Origin: Propionivibrio hellwigii
GTDB lineage: Bacteria; Pseudomonadota; Gammaproteobacteria; Burkholderiales; Rhodocyclaceae
Assembly: GCF_041770905.1 (NCBI RefSeq)
Contig: NZ_JBEUWX010000002.1
Coordinates: forward strand, 1,612,001-1,676,000
Length of the DNA stretch: 64,000 nt
Reading direction: 5' to 3'
The notes below the pieces were generated by a model. The model did no database searches. It was not told the origin of the DNA and was given only the letters and a program-made list of their open reading frames with translations. Positions 34,801-43,915 of this stretch are shown here, one piece after another. The stretch's first letter is position 1, and each line of letters begins with the position of its first letter. The position numbers were made by a program, and so were the translations under genes.

Positions 34801-34832
34801 GTAAACCGCCCTGTGGCCAGAGGGCGGTTTAC
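34801..34832. terminator. Hairpin downstream of the hypothetical gene
   Basis: GTAAACCGCCCT and AGGGCGGTTTAC form a perfect 12-bp stem with an 8-base loop, 18 bp after the stop codon. There is no T-run, so termination may be weak. It lies about 100 bp before pyk. Confidence 0.6.
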
Positions 34833-34933
34833 AGTAGAATTTCAGCGAAATCGCCCCCTGGACAGCGATTTCAAACGGCAGCATTTCCAATGCCTCCCCT
34901 GCGGTTTTGCCGGCCGCGTTTTAAGGGTACGCC

Positions 34934-36400
34934 ATGATTCGCCACACCAAAATCGTTGCCACACTCGGCCCGGCCTCCAGCAGCCCGCAGGCACTGGAGC
35001 GCCTGTTGCAGGCCGGCGTCGATGTCGTTCGGCTGAATTTTTCACATGGCAAGGCGGAGGATCACATCGCACTGGCCGATACCGTGCGGCAGGTCGCTGC
35101 CCGCCTCAAGCGTCCCGTCGGTATTCTGGCCGACCTGCAGGGGCCGAAAATCCGCATTGGCAAATTTGAGAACGGCAAAATTCTGCTTAAAGAAGGCGAC
35201 AGCTTCATTCTCGATGCCCAGTGCACGCTCGGCAACCAGGCGCGCGTCGGCCTCGACTACAAGGATCTACCGCACGATGTCAACCGCGGCAGCATCTTGC
35301 TGCTAGACGACGGTCGCCTCGTCTTGGAGGTCAGCCATGTGGCCGGCGCGGAAATCCATACGCGCGTGCGCCACGGCGGCGAGCTTTCGAACAACAAGGG
35401 CATCAACCGTCAGGGCGGCGGCCTCTCAGCGCCGGCGCTGACCGCCAAGGATATGGACGACATCAAGACGGCGGCGCAGATGGGTGCGGACTTCCTCGCC
35501 GTTTCTTTCCCCAAGAGCGCCTCGGACATGTACATGGCGCGCCAGTTGATGCGGGCTGCGGGCGGGAGCGCATTGACCATCGCAAAAATCGAACGTGTCG
35601 AGGCCGTCGATGCGCTGGCGGAAATCCTCGACGCCTCCGACGGGCTGATGGTCGCACGCGGCGATCTGGCGGTCGAAGTCGGCGATGCAGCGGTGCCGGC
35701 ACTGCAAAAACGGATGATCCGCATGGCACGCGAACGGAACAAACTGGCGATCACGGCGACGCAAATGATGGAATCGATGATTCACGCGCCGACACCGACC
35801 CGTGCCGAAGTTTCCGACGTCGCCAACGCAGTCATCGACGGAACCGACGCCGTTATGCTTTCGGCCGAAACCGCTGTAGGGGCCTACCCGGAGCAGACGG
35901 TCGAGGCCATGGCGCGCATCTGCCGGGCAGCGGAAAAATCAATGCCGATCACGCTTGACCGCGAATTTCTCGATCGCGTTTTTACCCGTATCGACCAATC
36001 GATTGCCCTGTCCGCACTGTTTGCCGCCTATCACCTGAACGTCAAGGCGATCGTTGCGCTGACCAGCTCCGGTTCTACGGCGCTCTGGATGAGCCGCCTT
36101 GATTGCGGCGTGCCGATTTTTGCGCTGACGCAGGAAGCCGCCTCATTACCCAAAATGTCACTTTTCCGCCAGGTCACGCCCCTGCTGATCGATCCAATGC
36201 CCGACGACCGAGCCGGTATGCGGCGCGAAATCGAGCGTCGGCTAATAGAAGCTGACGTTGCCGCCGAAGGCGACCTTATCGTCCTTACCTACGGCGACCG
36301 TCACGGCACACCCGGCGGCACCAACACACTGTCCATCATGCGTATCGGTGAAGGCGCCCAGACAGCCGTCCCGAACATGCACATTCCACCGTTTCATTGA
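34934..36400 (+). CDS. pyk: Pyruvate kinase
   Basis: A protein of 488 residues. TKIVATLGPASSS and VDVVRLNFSHG start the barrel, ADLQGPKIRIG follows, and DGLMVARGDLAVEVG carries metal ligands. ATQMMESMIHAPTPTRAEVS and DAVMLSAETAVGAYPEQTVE form the active-site segments. The C-terminal regulatory domain follows. The enzyme turns PEP and ADP into pyruvate and ATP. AAGGG lies upstream of the ATG at 34934. The fba start is only 14 bp after its stop, so the two are probably cotranscribed. Confidence 0.95.
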   Translation: MIRHTKIVATLGPASSSPQALERLLQAGVDVVRLNFSHGKAEDHIALADTVRQVAARLKRPVGILADLQGPKIRIGKFENGKILLKEGDSFILDAQCTLGNQARVGLDYKDLPHDVNRGSILLLDDGRLVLEVSHVAGAEIHTRVRHGGELSNNKGINRQGGGLSAPALTAKDMDDIKTAAQMGADFLAVSFPKSASDMYMARQLMRAAGGSALTIAKIERVEAVDALAEILDASDGLMVARGDLAVEVGDAAVPALQKRMIRMARERNKLAITATQMMESMIHAPTPTRAEVSDVANAVIDGTDAVMLSAETAVGAYPEQTVEAMARICRAAEKSMPITLDREFLDRVFTRIDQSIALSALFAAYHLNVKAIVALTSSGSTALWMSRLDCGVPIFALTQEAASLPKMSLFRQVTPLLIDPMPDDRAGMRREIERRLIEADVAAEGDLIVLTYGDRHGTPGGTNTLSIMRIGEGAQTAVPNMHIPPFH

Positions 36401-36414
36401 CCAAGGAGAAAACC

Positions 36415-37479
36415 ATGCCACTCGTTTCATTGCGCCAGTTGCTCGACCACGCCGCCGAACATAGCTACGGCCTGCCGGCATTCAACGTCAATAACATGGA
36501 GCAAGTCATCGCCATCATGGAAGCCGCCCGCGAAACCGACTCGCCCGTCATCATGCAGGCCTCGGCCGGCGCACGCAAATATGCCGGTGAACCTTTCCTG
36601 CGCCACCAGATCCTGGCTGCGCTCGAAGCCTATCCCGACACCCCCATCGTCATGCACCAGGATCACGGCCAATCGCCGGCAGTCTGCATGGCGGCTATCC
36701 GCTCCGGCTTCTCTTCGGTGATGATGGACGGCTCGCTCCAGGCGGACGGAAAAACGGTCTCTTCCTACGAATATAACGTGGCAACGACGAAGAAAGTCAC
36801 CGAATTCTCCCACTCGATTGGCGTTTCGGTGGAAGGGGAATTGGGCGTACTCGGTTCGCTCGAAACGATGAAAGGCGACAAGGAAGACGGCCACGGCGCC
36901 GAAGGCACGATGACGCGCGAGCAGCTGCTCACCGATGTCGAACAGGCCGCCGACTTCGTCAAGCAGACGCAGTGCGACGCACTGGCTATCGCCATCGGCA
37001 CCAGCCACGGCGCATACAAGTTCACCAAGAAGCCCACCGGCGACATTCTGGCCATCGACCGCATTGCCGAAATCCACGCGCGCATCCCAAATACCCACCT
37101 GGTCATGCACGGCTCCTCGTCGGTACCGCAGGAACTGCTCGCCGAAATCCGCGAATTCGGCGGTGACATGAAGGAAACTTACGGCGTGCCGGTCGAAGAA
37201 ATCGTGCGCGGCATCAAGCACGGCGTACGCAAGGTCAACATCGACACCGACATTCGTCTGGCAATGACGGGCGCGATTCGCCGCTACTTTGTCGAGAACC
37301 CCGGCAAATTCGACCCACGCGATTACCTCAAACCCGCGCGCGAAGCTGCCAAGAAACTCTGCCGCGCCCGTTTTGAAGCCTTTGGCGCCGCCGGACAGGC
37401 CGGCAAGATCAAGGCGATTCCGCTCAGCAAGATGGCTGAACGCTACAGTCAAGGCGAACTCGATCAGATCGTCCGCTGA
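36415..37479 (+). CDS. fba: Fructose-bisphosphate aldolase, class II
   Basis: A protein of 354 residues. YGLPAFNVNNMEQ is near the start; MHQDHGQ contains zinc-binding and catalytic residues; VSVEGELG, IGTSHGAYKF and VMHGSSSVP carry further zinc and phosphate ligands; VNIDTDIRLAMTGAIRR closes the barrel. It splits fructose 1,6-bisphosphate. The ATG at 36415 has AAGGAG at the right distance. It belongs to the pyk-fba transcription unit. The 448 bp after it contain a likely terminator. Confidence 0.95.
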   Translation: MPLVSLRQLLDHAAEHSYGLPAFNVNNMEQVIAIMEAARETDSPVIMQASAGARKYAGEPFLRHQILAALEAYPDTPIVMHQDHGQSPAVCMAAIRSGFSSVMMDGSLQADGKTVSSYEYNVATTKKVTEFSHSIGVSVEGELGVLGSLETMKGDKEDGHGAEGTMTREQLLTDVEQAADFVKQTQCDALAIAIGTSHGAYKFTKKPTGDILAIDRIAEIHARIPNTHLVMHGSSSVPQELLAEIREFGGDMKETYGVPVEEIVRGIKHGVRKVNIDTDIRLAMTGAIRRYFVENPGKFDPRDYLKPAREAAKKLCRARFEAFGAAGQAGKIKAIPLSKMAERYSQGELDQIVR

Positions 37480-37927
37480 TGACTTGTCGCGCCACCGAAG
37501 TCTGTCGTGCCGACCCGTATCCACGCGCGATACGGGCGGCCTGAAGCATCGGCAGGGCCAGGCAGATCAACAATTAGCTTGGTCTTGCCGCTTTCTGCGG
37601 TCGGCGTTCCAACACAGCACGACACATGAGGCGGCGTATGTTGCGCTGTTATGTGCTGTCCCGATTTGAAAGAAATTAAGCACTTCCAATAACCCCTGGT
37701 TCTACTGCCCTGAAAAAGCGGCGTTTCGACCAAAAAGCAATATTTGATGAACCTGATTTTTCCTGCAATGTCGGCATGTTTTGCCGTATTGCCTGCGGCA
37801 CGCCCTTTCGCGCTTTCACGGAGAGGGCGTTTTTCACCGACCGGCCATACCGGCCTAACCATTTGCTGCATTCCGCTTTACGACCCCGGCCGGCGGCAAT
37901 TTCCTTTTTATTTTCCTGCCACTCATC
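37480..37927. other. Gap between fba and purC
   Basis: No gene is seen. A minus-strand frame over 37464-37871 shows no domain. The only signal is a terminator-like hairpin near 37800. Confidence 0.5.
37800..37834 (+). terminator. Terminator-like hairpin upstream of purC
   Basis: ACGCCCT and AGGGCGT pair around an 18-base middle and are followed by TTTTC. It would stop transcription coming from fba before purC. Confidence 0.55.
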
Positions 37928-38869
37928 ATGACCCAAGCTCTTTATCAGTCCTCGCTCAAAAGTCTGCCGCTGCTCGGGCGCGGCAAGGTCCGCGACATCT
38001 ACGCCATCGATGACGACCGACTGTTGATCGTCACCAGCGACCGCCTTTCCGCCTTCGACGCCGTACTGCCCGACCCGATTCCGCACAAGGGCCAGGTGCT
38101 CACGCAACTGGCCAATTTCTGGTTCGACAGGCTGGCGCATGTCCTGCCCAACCAACTGACCGGAATCGACCCGGAATCGGTCGTCACACCGGAAGAACGC
38201 GCGCAGGTACGCAACCGCAGTCTCGTCGTCAAACGGCTTCGGCCGCTGCCGATCGAAGCCGTCGTGCGCGGCTACCTGATCGGTTCCGGCTGGAAGGATT
38301 ATCAGCGCAGCGGCGCCGTCTGCGGCATCGCACTGCCGCCGGGTCTGCCACTGGCGGCCCGCCTGCCCGAACCCATCTTCACACCGGCCAGCAAAGCCAC
38401 GGTAGGCCACGACGAGAATATTTCCTTCGCCCGGATGCAGGCCGACTGTGAGGCAGCCCTCTCAGACATCCTGCCCCGCGCAGGCAAAACCGGCGCGCAG
38501 ATTGCCGAGCAGGCGCGTGCGGCGGCCCTTCAGCTTTATACGGAAGCCGCTGCCTACGCGCTTGAACGCGGCATCATCATTGCCGACACCAAGTTTGAAT
38601 TCGGCGTTGACGCCGCCGGTACGCTGCATCTGATCGACGAGGCGCTCACGCCCGATTCATCGCGTTTCTGGCCCAAAGACAGTTATCAGCCCGGCCACAA
38701 TCCGCCTTCATACGACAAGCAATATGTGCGCGACCATCTGGAAGCGATCGGCTGGAACAAGCAGCCGCCTGCGCCGGCACTGCCCGCCGAGGTCATTGCG
38801 CGTACCAGCGCCAAATACATTGAGGCCTACCAACAACTGACCGGCCGGAAGCTGGCTGACCCGCACTGA
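37928..38869 (+). CDS. purC: Phosphoribosylaminoimidazole-succinocarboxamide synthase
   Basis: A protein of 313 residues of the longer SAICAR synthetase type. GRGKVRDIYAIDDDRLLIVT begins the ATP-binding part. RRLRPL-type residues and EAVVRGYLIGSGWKDY are the family signature, and IADTKFEFGVD with IDEALTPDSSRFW carry metal ligands. It adds aspartate to CAIR in purine synthesis. In many betaproteobacteria purC follows fba, as here; the usual purE/purK partners do not follow. Confidence 0.93.
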   Translation: MTQALYQSSLKSLPLLGRGKVRDIYAIDDDRLLIVTSDRLSAFDAVLPDPIPHKGQVLTQLANFWFDRLAHVLPNQLTGIDPESVVTPEERAQVRNRSLVVKRLRPLPIEAVVRGYLIGSGWKDYQRSGAVCGIALPPGLPLAARLPEPIFTPASKATVGHDENISFARMQADCEAALSDILPRAGKTGAQIAEQARAAALQLYTEAAAYALERGIIIADTKFEFGVDAAGTLHLIDEALTPDSSRFWPKDSYQPGHNPPSYDKQYVRDHLEAIGWNKQPPAPALPAEVIARTSAKYIEAYQQLTGRKLADPH

Positions 38870-38886
38870 GCATCGCCCTGCCTGCC

Positions 38887-38928
38887 GGCTTGCCCCGGCG
38901 CATTTGCGCTGATCCGGCAAGCCTTTCT
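38887..38928 (+). terminator. Terminator-like hairpin after purC
   Basis: GGCTTGCC and GGCAAGCC pair around a 21-base loop and are followed by TTTCT. It lies about 20 bp after the purC stop. Confidence 0.45.
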
Positions 38929-39060
38929 GCAAGGCGGTGGGGCGACGCCGTAGAGGATCTAAACCCATCGGATACGATAGCACGGCGTGCAGCCGCAACT
39001 GCCGGCCGTGCCTGAAATACCGCTCCCGAACCCATCATCCATCAAACCGTTTTATTCACC

Positions 39061-41124
39061 ATGACTGACGCCAATCCTTTACTCGATTTTTCTGGACTTC
39101 CCCGTTTTGACCGCATCGAACCGGCACACGTCCGCCCCGCCATCGATGCGCTGCTCACCGAATCCCGCGCACTCGTCGCACGGCTGACGACAGGCACCGT
39201 TCCCGCCACCTGGAAAGATTTTGTCGCGCCGCTCAATGACGGTATCGAACGCCTCGCGCGCGCTTGGGGCATTGTCGGCCATCTGCATTCGGTCAATGAC
39301 ACTCCCCACTGGCGCGAAGCCTACAACGCCCTGCTACCCGAAGTGTCCCGTTTCTACGCCGAACTGGGGCAGAATCTCGCGCTGTTCGCCCAATACAAGG
39401 CGCTGCGCGACAGTGCCGACTATGCCTCGCTGTCGGCGGCGCAACAGCGCATCATCGACAACGAGCTACGCGACTTCCGCCTCTCCGGCGCAGGACTGCC
39501 GGAGGCGCAGAAACCGCGTTTTCAGGCAATTCAGGAAGAACAGGCCGCGCTATCCGCCAAATTTTCTGAAAACCTGCTCGACGCCACCAATGCTTTTGCC
39601 GAGTACGTCAGTGACGAATCCGAACTCGCCGGCCTGCCAAACGATGTCATCCAGGCCGCGCGTGAGGCGGCGGAGAAAGAAGGCAAAAATGGCTGGAAAT
39701 TCACGCTGCACATGCCCTCTTATCTCCCCGTCATGCAATATGCCGACAGCCGCCGGCTGCGCGCCGCGCTCTATCGCGCCTATGTCACGCGCGCCTCGGA
39801 ATTCGGCCCGCCTGCGCTGAACAATGCCCCCCTCATACGCCGTCTGCTCGAACTGCGGCAGGAAGAAGCCCACATGCTGGGCTACGCCAATTTTGCCGAG
39901 GTCTCGCTGACGCCGAAAATGGCTGAATCGGTCGAGCAGGTATTGGTTTTCCTGCGCGACCTGGCCGCCAAGGCGCGCCCGTTCGCCGAGAAAGACCTGG
40001 CCGAGCTGCGTGAGTTTGCCGCCAAAACGCTGGGGTTGCCGGTACTGGAAGCCTGGGATTACGCCTATGCCGCCGAAAAGCTGCGACAGGCGCGTTACGA
40101 CTTTTCCGCTCAGGAAGTCAAACCTTATTTCACGGAGCCGACTGTCCTCGCTGGCCTCTTCCGCGCTATCGAAACGCTGTACGGCGTCCGCATTACGCCC
40201 GACACCGCGCCGGTCTGGAATGCCGACGTGCGTTTCTTCCGTATTACGGACGCGACCGGTCAGCGCGTCGGACAGTTCTATCTTGACCTGTACGCGCGCG
40301 AAACAAAACGGGGCGGCGCCTGGATGGACGAAGCCATCGCCCGGCGCAGGCTGCCCGACGGCTCCGTGCAAACGCCCGTCGCCTATCTGGTCTGCAACTT
40401 TGCGCGCCCGGTTGGTGAAAAAGACGGCCGCCCGCTGCCCGCCACCCTGACGCATGATGAAGTCGAAACGCTGTTCCACGAAACCGGGCACGGCCTGCAC
40501 CATTTGCTGACGCGGGTCGACGAATTGGGCGTGTCCGGCATCCGCGGCGTCGAATGGGATGCCGTCGAACTGCCTTCGCAGTTCATGGAAAACTATTGCT
40601 GGGAATGGTCGGTCATCGAGACGTTGAGCGCGCACATTGAAAGCGGCGCACCGCTGCCGCGCGCGTTGTTCGAGAAAATGCGCGCGGCAAAAAATTTCCA
40701 GAGCGGCATGCAGATGTTGCGCCAAATCGAATTTTCGCTGTTCGACATGCTACTGCACAGCCGCTTCGATCCGGCTGCCGGCGAAGAGGGGATCCTGCAA
40801 CTGCTCGAGGCCGTGCGGCGCGAAGTCGCGGTCATATTCCCGCCGGAGTGGAACCGTTTTGCCAACAGCTTCTCGCACATTTTCGCGGGCGGCTACGCGG
40901 CGGGCTATTACAGCTACAAATGGGCGGAAGTCCTTTCCGCCGACTGTTACGCCGCGTTCGAAGAAGCCGGCAATCCTTTCGATCCGACGACCGGCAAACG
41001 TTTTCTTGACGAAATCCTTTCCGTCGGCGGCTCACGCCCGGCCCCTGACAGCTTCCGCGCATTTCGCGGCCGCGAACCTCGGGTGGACGCCCTGTTGCGT
41101 CACAGTGGTATGATTATCGAATAA
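39061..41124 (+). CDS. prlC: Oligopeptidase A (M3 metallopeptidase)
   Basis: A protein of 687 residues of the thimet oligopeptidase family. The zinc motif HETGH is at residues 473-477, and the second-ligand region GVEWDAVELPSQFMENYCWE follows. It degrades short peptides in the cytosol, including cleaved signal peptides. The C-terminal FSHIFAGGYAAGYYSYKWAE is typical. The gene ends 11 bp before the exported glutaredoxin-like gene and probably shares a transcript with it. Confidence 0.93.
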   Translation: MTDANPLLDFSGLPRFDRIEPAHVRPAIDALLTESRALVARLTTGTVPATWKDFVAPLNDGIERLARAWGIVGHLHSVNDTPHWREAYNALLPEVSRFYAELGQNLALFAQYKALRDSADYASLSAAQQRIIDNELRDFRLSGAGLPEAQKPRFQAIQEEQAALSAKFSENLLDATNAFAEYVSDESELAGLPNDVIQAAREAAEKEGKNGWKFTLHMPSYLPVMQYADSRRLRAALYRAYVTRASEFGPPALNNAPLIRRLLELRQEEAHMLGYANFAEVSLTPKMAESVEQVLVFLRDLAAKARPFAEKDLAELREFAAKTLGLPVLEAWDYAYAAEKLRQARYDFSAQEVKPYFTEPTVLAGLFRAIETLYGVRITPDTAPVWNADVRFFRITDATGQRVGQFYLDLYARETKRGGAWMDEAIARRRLPDGSVQTPVAYLVCNFARPVGEKDGRPLPATLTHDEVETLFHETGHGLHHLLTRVDELGVSGIRGVEWDAVELPSQFMENYCWEWSVIETLSAHIESGAPLPRALFEKMRAAKNFQSGMQMLRQIEFSLFDMLLHSRFDPAAGEEGILQLLEAVRREVAVIFPPEWNRFANSFSHIFAGGYAAGYYSYKWAEVLSADCYAAFEEAGNPFDPTTGKRFLDEILSVGGSRPAPDSFRAFRGREPRVDALLRHSGMIIE

Positions 41125-41135
41125 AGGAGGAGACC

Positions 41136-41657
41136 ATGAACGTCAAAATTGCCCTGCGCTCCGCGCTGCTGTTCACCGCCTTGACCTGTATCGCTACGGC
41201 GCATGCCCAAACGACCTACCGCTGGGTCGACAAGAAAAGCGGTCGCACGGTCTATTCCGACCAACCGCCGCCTGCGGGCATCAACGCGACCATCAATAAC
41301 AAATCAGCGGCAGCAGGCTCATCGCCGATTCCCTACGCCGCGCGGCAGGCCGCCGAAAGATTTCCGGTGACGCTCTACACGAGCGCCGATTGCGTGGATC
41401 TATGCAAACAGGCGCGCGACCTGCTCAACAAACGCGGCGTGCCCTTCACCGAAAAAATGATGCGCGACAAGCAGGAAATCGACGATCTAAACAAGCGTTT
41501 CGGCGGCCAGATGGTTGCTCCGAGTATCAGCATCGGCTCGCAGAACCTGCTAGGGCTTGACCCGACCGCCTGGAACAACATCCTCGATCTGGCAGGCTAT
41601 CCCACCACGGCCCCCTATGGCAGCAAGCCGTCGGGCGCATTCACCGAATCCCAATAA
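41136..41657 (+). CDS. Exported DUF4124-glutaredoxin-like protein
   Basis: A protein of 173 residues. A signal peptide (about 1-24, ending ATAHAQ) is followed by a short DUF4124 module (TYRWVDKKSGRTVYSDQPPP) and, from about 78, a glutaredoxin/thioredoxin fold (VTLYTSADCVDLCKQARDLL). The two cysteines are C86 and C90, a CxxxC instead of the usual CxxC, so redox chemistry may differ. VAPSISIG supplies the cis-proline. It probably acts in the periplasm on disulfides or glutathione adducts. AAGGAGG precedes the ATG at 41136. Confidence 0.8.
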   Translation: MNVKIALRSALLFTALTCIATAHAQTTYRWVDKKSGRTVYSDQPPPAGINATINNKSAAAGSSPIPYAARQAAERFPVTLYTSADCVDLCKQARDLLNKRGVPFTEKMMRDKQEIDDLNKRFGGQMVAPSISIGSQNLLGLDPTAWNNILDLAGYPTTAPYGSKPSGAFTESQ

Positions 41658-41760
41658 GCGGATAAATCGGCGCCGTCGGCACCCGGCATACCATTGCGCC
41701 TGTTCGGCGTGAAACCGGAAGCGGCAAAAATGCGCGAACCACGGAAGGGGACGAATCGTC

Positions 41761-42528
41761 ATGGAGCTTGCTAGCTGGAATGTCAACTCACTGAAGGTTC
41801 GTCTGCCGCAACTGCTGGAATGGCTGATAGTACGTCAGCCGGATATTGTCTGCTTACAGGAAACCAAGCTGGAGGACGCCAAATTTCCTCGCCTCGAAAT
41901 TGAGGCTGCGGGCTATAGTGTCGCCTTTGCCGGACAGAAGACCTATAACGGCGTCGCTTTGCTCGCACGACAGCCGCTCGTCGACATCGCCATCGGCAAC
42001 CCGTATTTTCCCGACCCGCAGCAACGCCTGATCGCGGCAACGATTGGCGGCATCCGCGTCATCTGTGCCTACGTGCCGAACGGTCAGGAAGTCGGCAGCG
42101 AGAAATATGCCTACAAACTTGCCTGGCTGGCGGCGCTCGCCCGCTGGTTGCGTGAAGAAGTCGCCGAGTACCCGCATCTGGCCATCGCCGGCGATTTCAA
42201 CATCGCGCCGGATGACCGTGATGTGCATAACCCGGTTGTCTGGGCAGGAAAAATTCTTTGCTCGGAGGCCGAGCGCACCGCCTTCCGCGCGCTGCTCGAT
42301 TGCGGTCTGAAAGATAGTTTTCGCCTGTTCGACCAGCCCGAGAAAAGTTTCTCCTGGTGGGATTACCGCATGCTGGGCTTCCAGAAAAACTTAGGCCTGC
42401 GCATCGATCATCTCCTGCTTTCCACGCCGCTTGCACAGCGCTGCACGGCGTCCCTGATCGACCGCGAGATGCGCAAGCATGAGCGTCCTTCCGATCATGC
42501 GCCGGTTATCACCGTGCTGGAACCATAA
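41761..42528 (+). CDS. xthA: Exodeoxyribonuclease III
   Basis: A protein of 255 residues of the EEP nuclease fold. SWNVNSLKVRLPQL opens the chain, LQETKLED has the metal-binding glutamate, AGDFNIAPDDRDVHNP has the catalytic Asp-Asn, and SDHAPVITVL has the catalytic histidine. It removes 3' blocks and cuts at abasic sites in base-excision repair. The start at 41761 follows AAGGGGA. It is the third gene of the rightward prlC group. Confidence 0.93.
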   Translation: MELASWNVNSLKVRLPQLLEWLIVRQPDIVCLQETKLEDAKFPRLEIEAAGYSVAFAGQKTYNGVALLARQPLVDIAIGNPYFPDPQQRLIAATIGGIRVICAYVPNGQEVGSEKYAYKLAWLAALARWLREEVAEYPHLAIAGDFNIAPDDRDVHNPVVWAGKILCSEAERTAFRALLDCGLKDSFRLFDQPEKSFSWWDYRMLGFQKNLGLRIDHLLLSTPLAQRCTASLIDREMRKHERPSDHAPVITVLEP

Positions 42529-42847
42529 TCGCGACGAAGTGCCGCACCGCGAAGAAACGCGGCAGACCTTTGCTGACGTCGTTTAATAAACAGTTCGAAC
42601 CATTGGCCGCGCCGCATGGCCCCGCACAAGGTACGCCACGGAAAGAAGACAGATCCCACGCCCGTACTAAAGCGTGCGTTGCATTTGCCCTGCATTGGTC
42701 TTTTCGACAAAACGCTAACCGATGAAGTGATCTTCCCGTCGCGAAAAGCGGCCGATATTCTTGGCTGTTCGCGCTTGCGCATTGGCGTAAAAAAGGGCAT
42801 AAAAACAGCGCAGTTTCACTGTCTTGCCAACCGAAAAGGGAAACGCC
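42529..42847. other. Gap upstream of the tartrate/malate dehydrogenase gene
   Basis: 319 bp with no gene or clear hairpin that I can support. It should hold the promoter of the dehydrogenase gene. Confidence 0.4.
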
Positions 42848-43915
42848 ATGAAAGCTCACAAAATTGCAGTCATTGCCGGTGACGGCATTGGCAAAGAGGT
42901 CATGCCGGAAGGGTTGCGCTGCATCGACGCGGCAGCGCGCAAGCATGGTATCGCCATCCAGTGGGACGAGTTTGATTGGAGCTGCGATTACTATCTCAAG
43001 CACGGAACGATGATGCCCGCCGACTGGAAGGCGCAGATCGGAAACCATGATGCGATCTTTTTCGGCGCCGTCGGCGACCCGGCGCGCGTGCCCGATCATG
43101 TCTCGCTTTGGGGGTCTCTCCTCAAATTTCGGCGCGAATTTGACCAGTACGTCAATCTGCGTCCGGCGCGCCTGATGCCGGGCGTCAAGTCGCCGCTGGT
43201 CGGCCGTGAGCCGGGCGACATCGATTTTTTCATCGTGCGCGAAAATACCGAGGGCGAGTATTCCAGCATCGGCGGCAAGATGTTCGCAGGCACCGAACGC
43301 GAATTCGTCGTGCAGGAGAGCATATTCACGCGCATCGGCGTCGACCGCGTCATCCGCTTCGCCTACCAGCTGGCGCAGCGGCGCGACAAAAAGCACCTGA
43401 CTTCCGCGACCAAATCGAACGGCATCTCGATCTCCATGCCTTACTGGGACGAGCGCTTCGCCGCCATCGGCGAAGAGTTTCCCGACGTGCGCACGGACAA
43501 GTTTCACATCGACATCCTGACCGCCAATTTCGTCCGGCGGCCGGATTATTTCGATGTCGTCGTCGCTTCTAACTTATTTGGCGATATTCTCTCCGACCTC
43601 GGCCCGGCCTGCACCGGCACCATCGCCATCGCGCCATCAGCCAATCTCAACCCGGAGCGCCGCTTCCCTTCGCTGTTCGAGCCGGTACACGGTTCCGCGC
43701 CGGATATTTACGGACAGCAGATCGCCAATCCGATCGGGCAGATCTGGGCCGGCTCAATGATGCTCGATCACCTGGGCTATCCGCAGGCAGCGGCTGACGT
43801 ACTGCGCGCTATCGAAACGGTACTGGCCGAGGGGCCACACACCCCCGACCTTGGTGGCAAAGCCAAAACGGGCGATCTTGGCAAAGCCATCGCCGAAGTC
43901 ATTGCCGGCAACTGA
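42848..43915 (+). CDS. Tartrate dehydrogenase/D-malate dehydrogenase family protein
   Basis: A protein of 355 residues of the isocitrate/isopropylmalate dehydrogenase superfamily. IAVIAGDGIGKEVMPEGL starts the chain. LRPARLMPGV and IDFFIVRENTEGEYSSIGG carry the substrate-binding residues of the TtuC/DmlA branch. VASNLFGDILSDLGPACTG carries metal ligands, and EPVHGSAPDIYGQ binds NAD. It oxidises D-malate or tartrate by decarboxylation, yielding pyruvate or oxaloacetate-derived products. I took the ATG at 42848. leuB-like 3-isopropylmalate activity is less likely given the motif. Confidence 0.85.
   Translation: MKAHKIAVIAGDGIGKEVMPEGLRCIDAAARKHGIAIQWDEFDWSCDYYLKHGTMMPADWKAQIGNHDAIFFGAVGDPARVPDHVSLWGSLLKFRREFDQYVNLRPARLMPGVKSPLVGREPGDIDFFIVRENTEGEYSSIGGKMFAGTEREFVVQESIFTRIGVDRVIRFAYQLAQRRDKKHLTSATKSNGISISMPYWDERFAAIGEEFPDVRTDKFHIDILTANFVRRPDYFDVVVASNLFGDILSDLGPACTGTIAIAPSANLNPERRFPSLFEPVHGSAPDIYGQQIANPIGQIWAGSMMLDHLGYPQAAADVLRAIETVLAEGPHTPDLGGKAKTGDLGKAIAEVIAGN

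Noticed and set aside
37464..37871. 135-codon minus-strand frame between fba and purC
   Set aside because: No domain, mixed composition, covers a terminator hairpin; probably non-coding.
39550..40725. 391-codon minus-strand frame
   Set aside because: Antisense shadow of the oligopeptidase gene, whose zinc motif and family match are clear.
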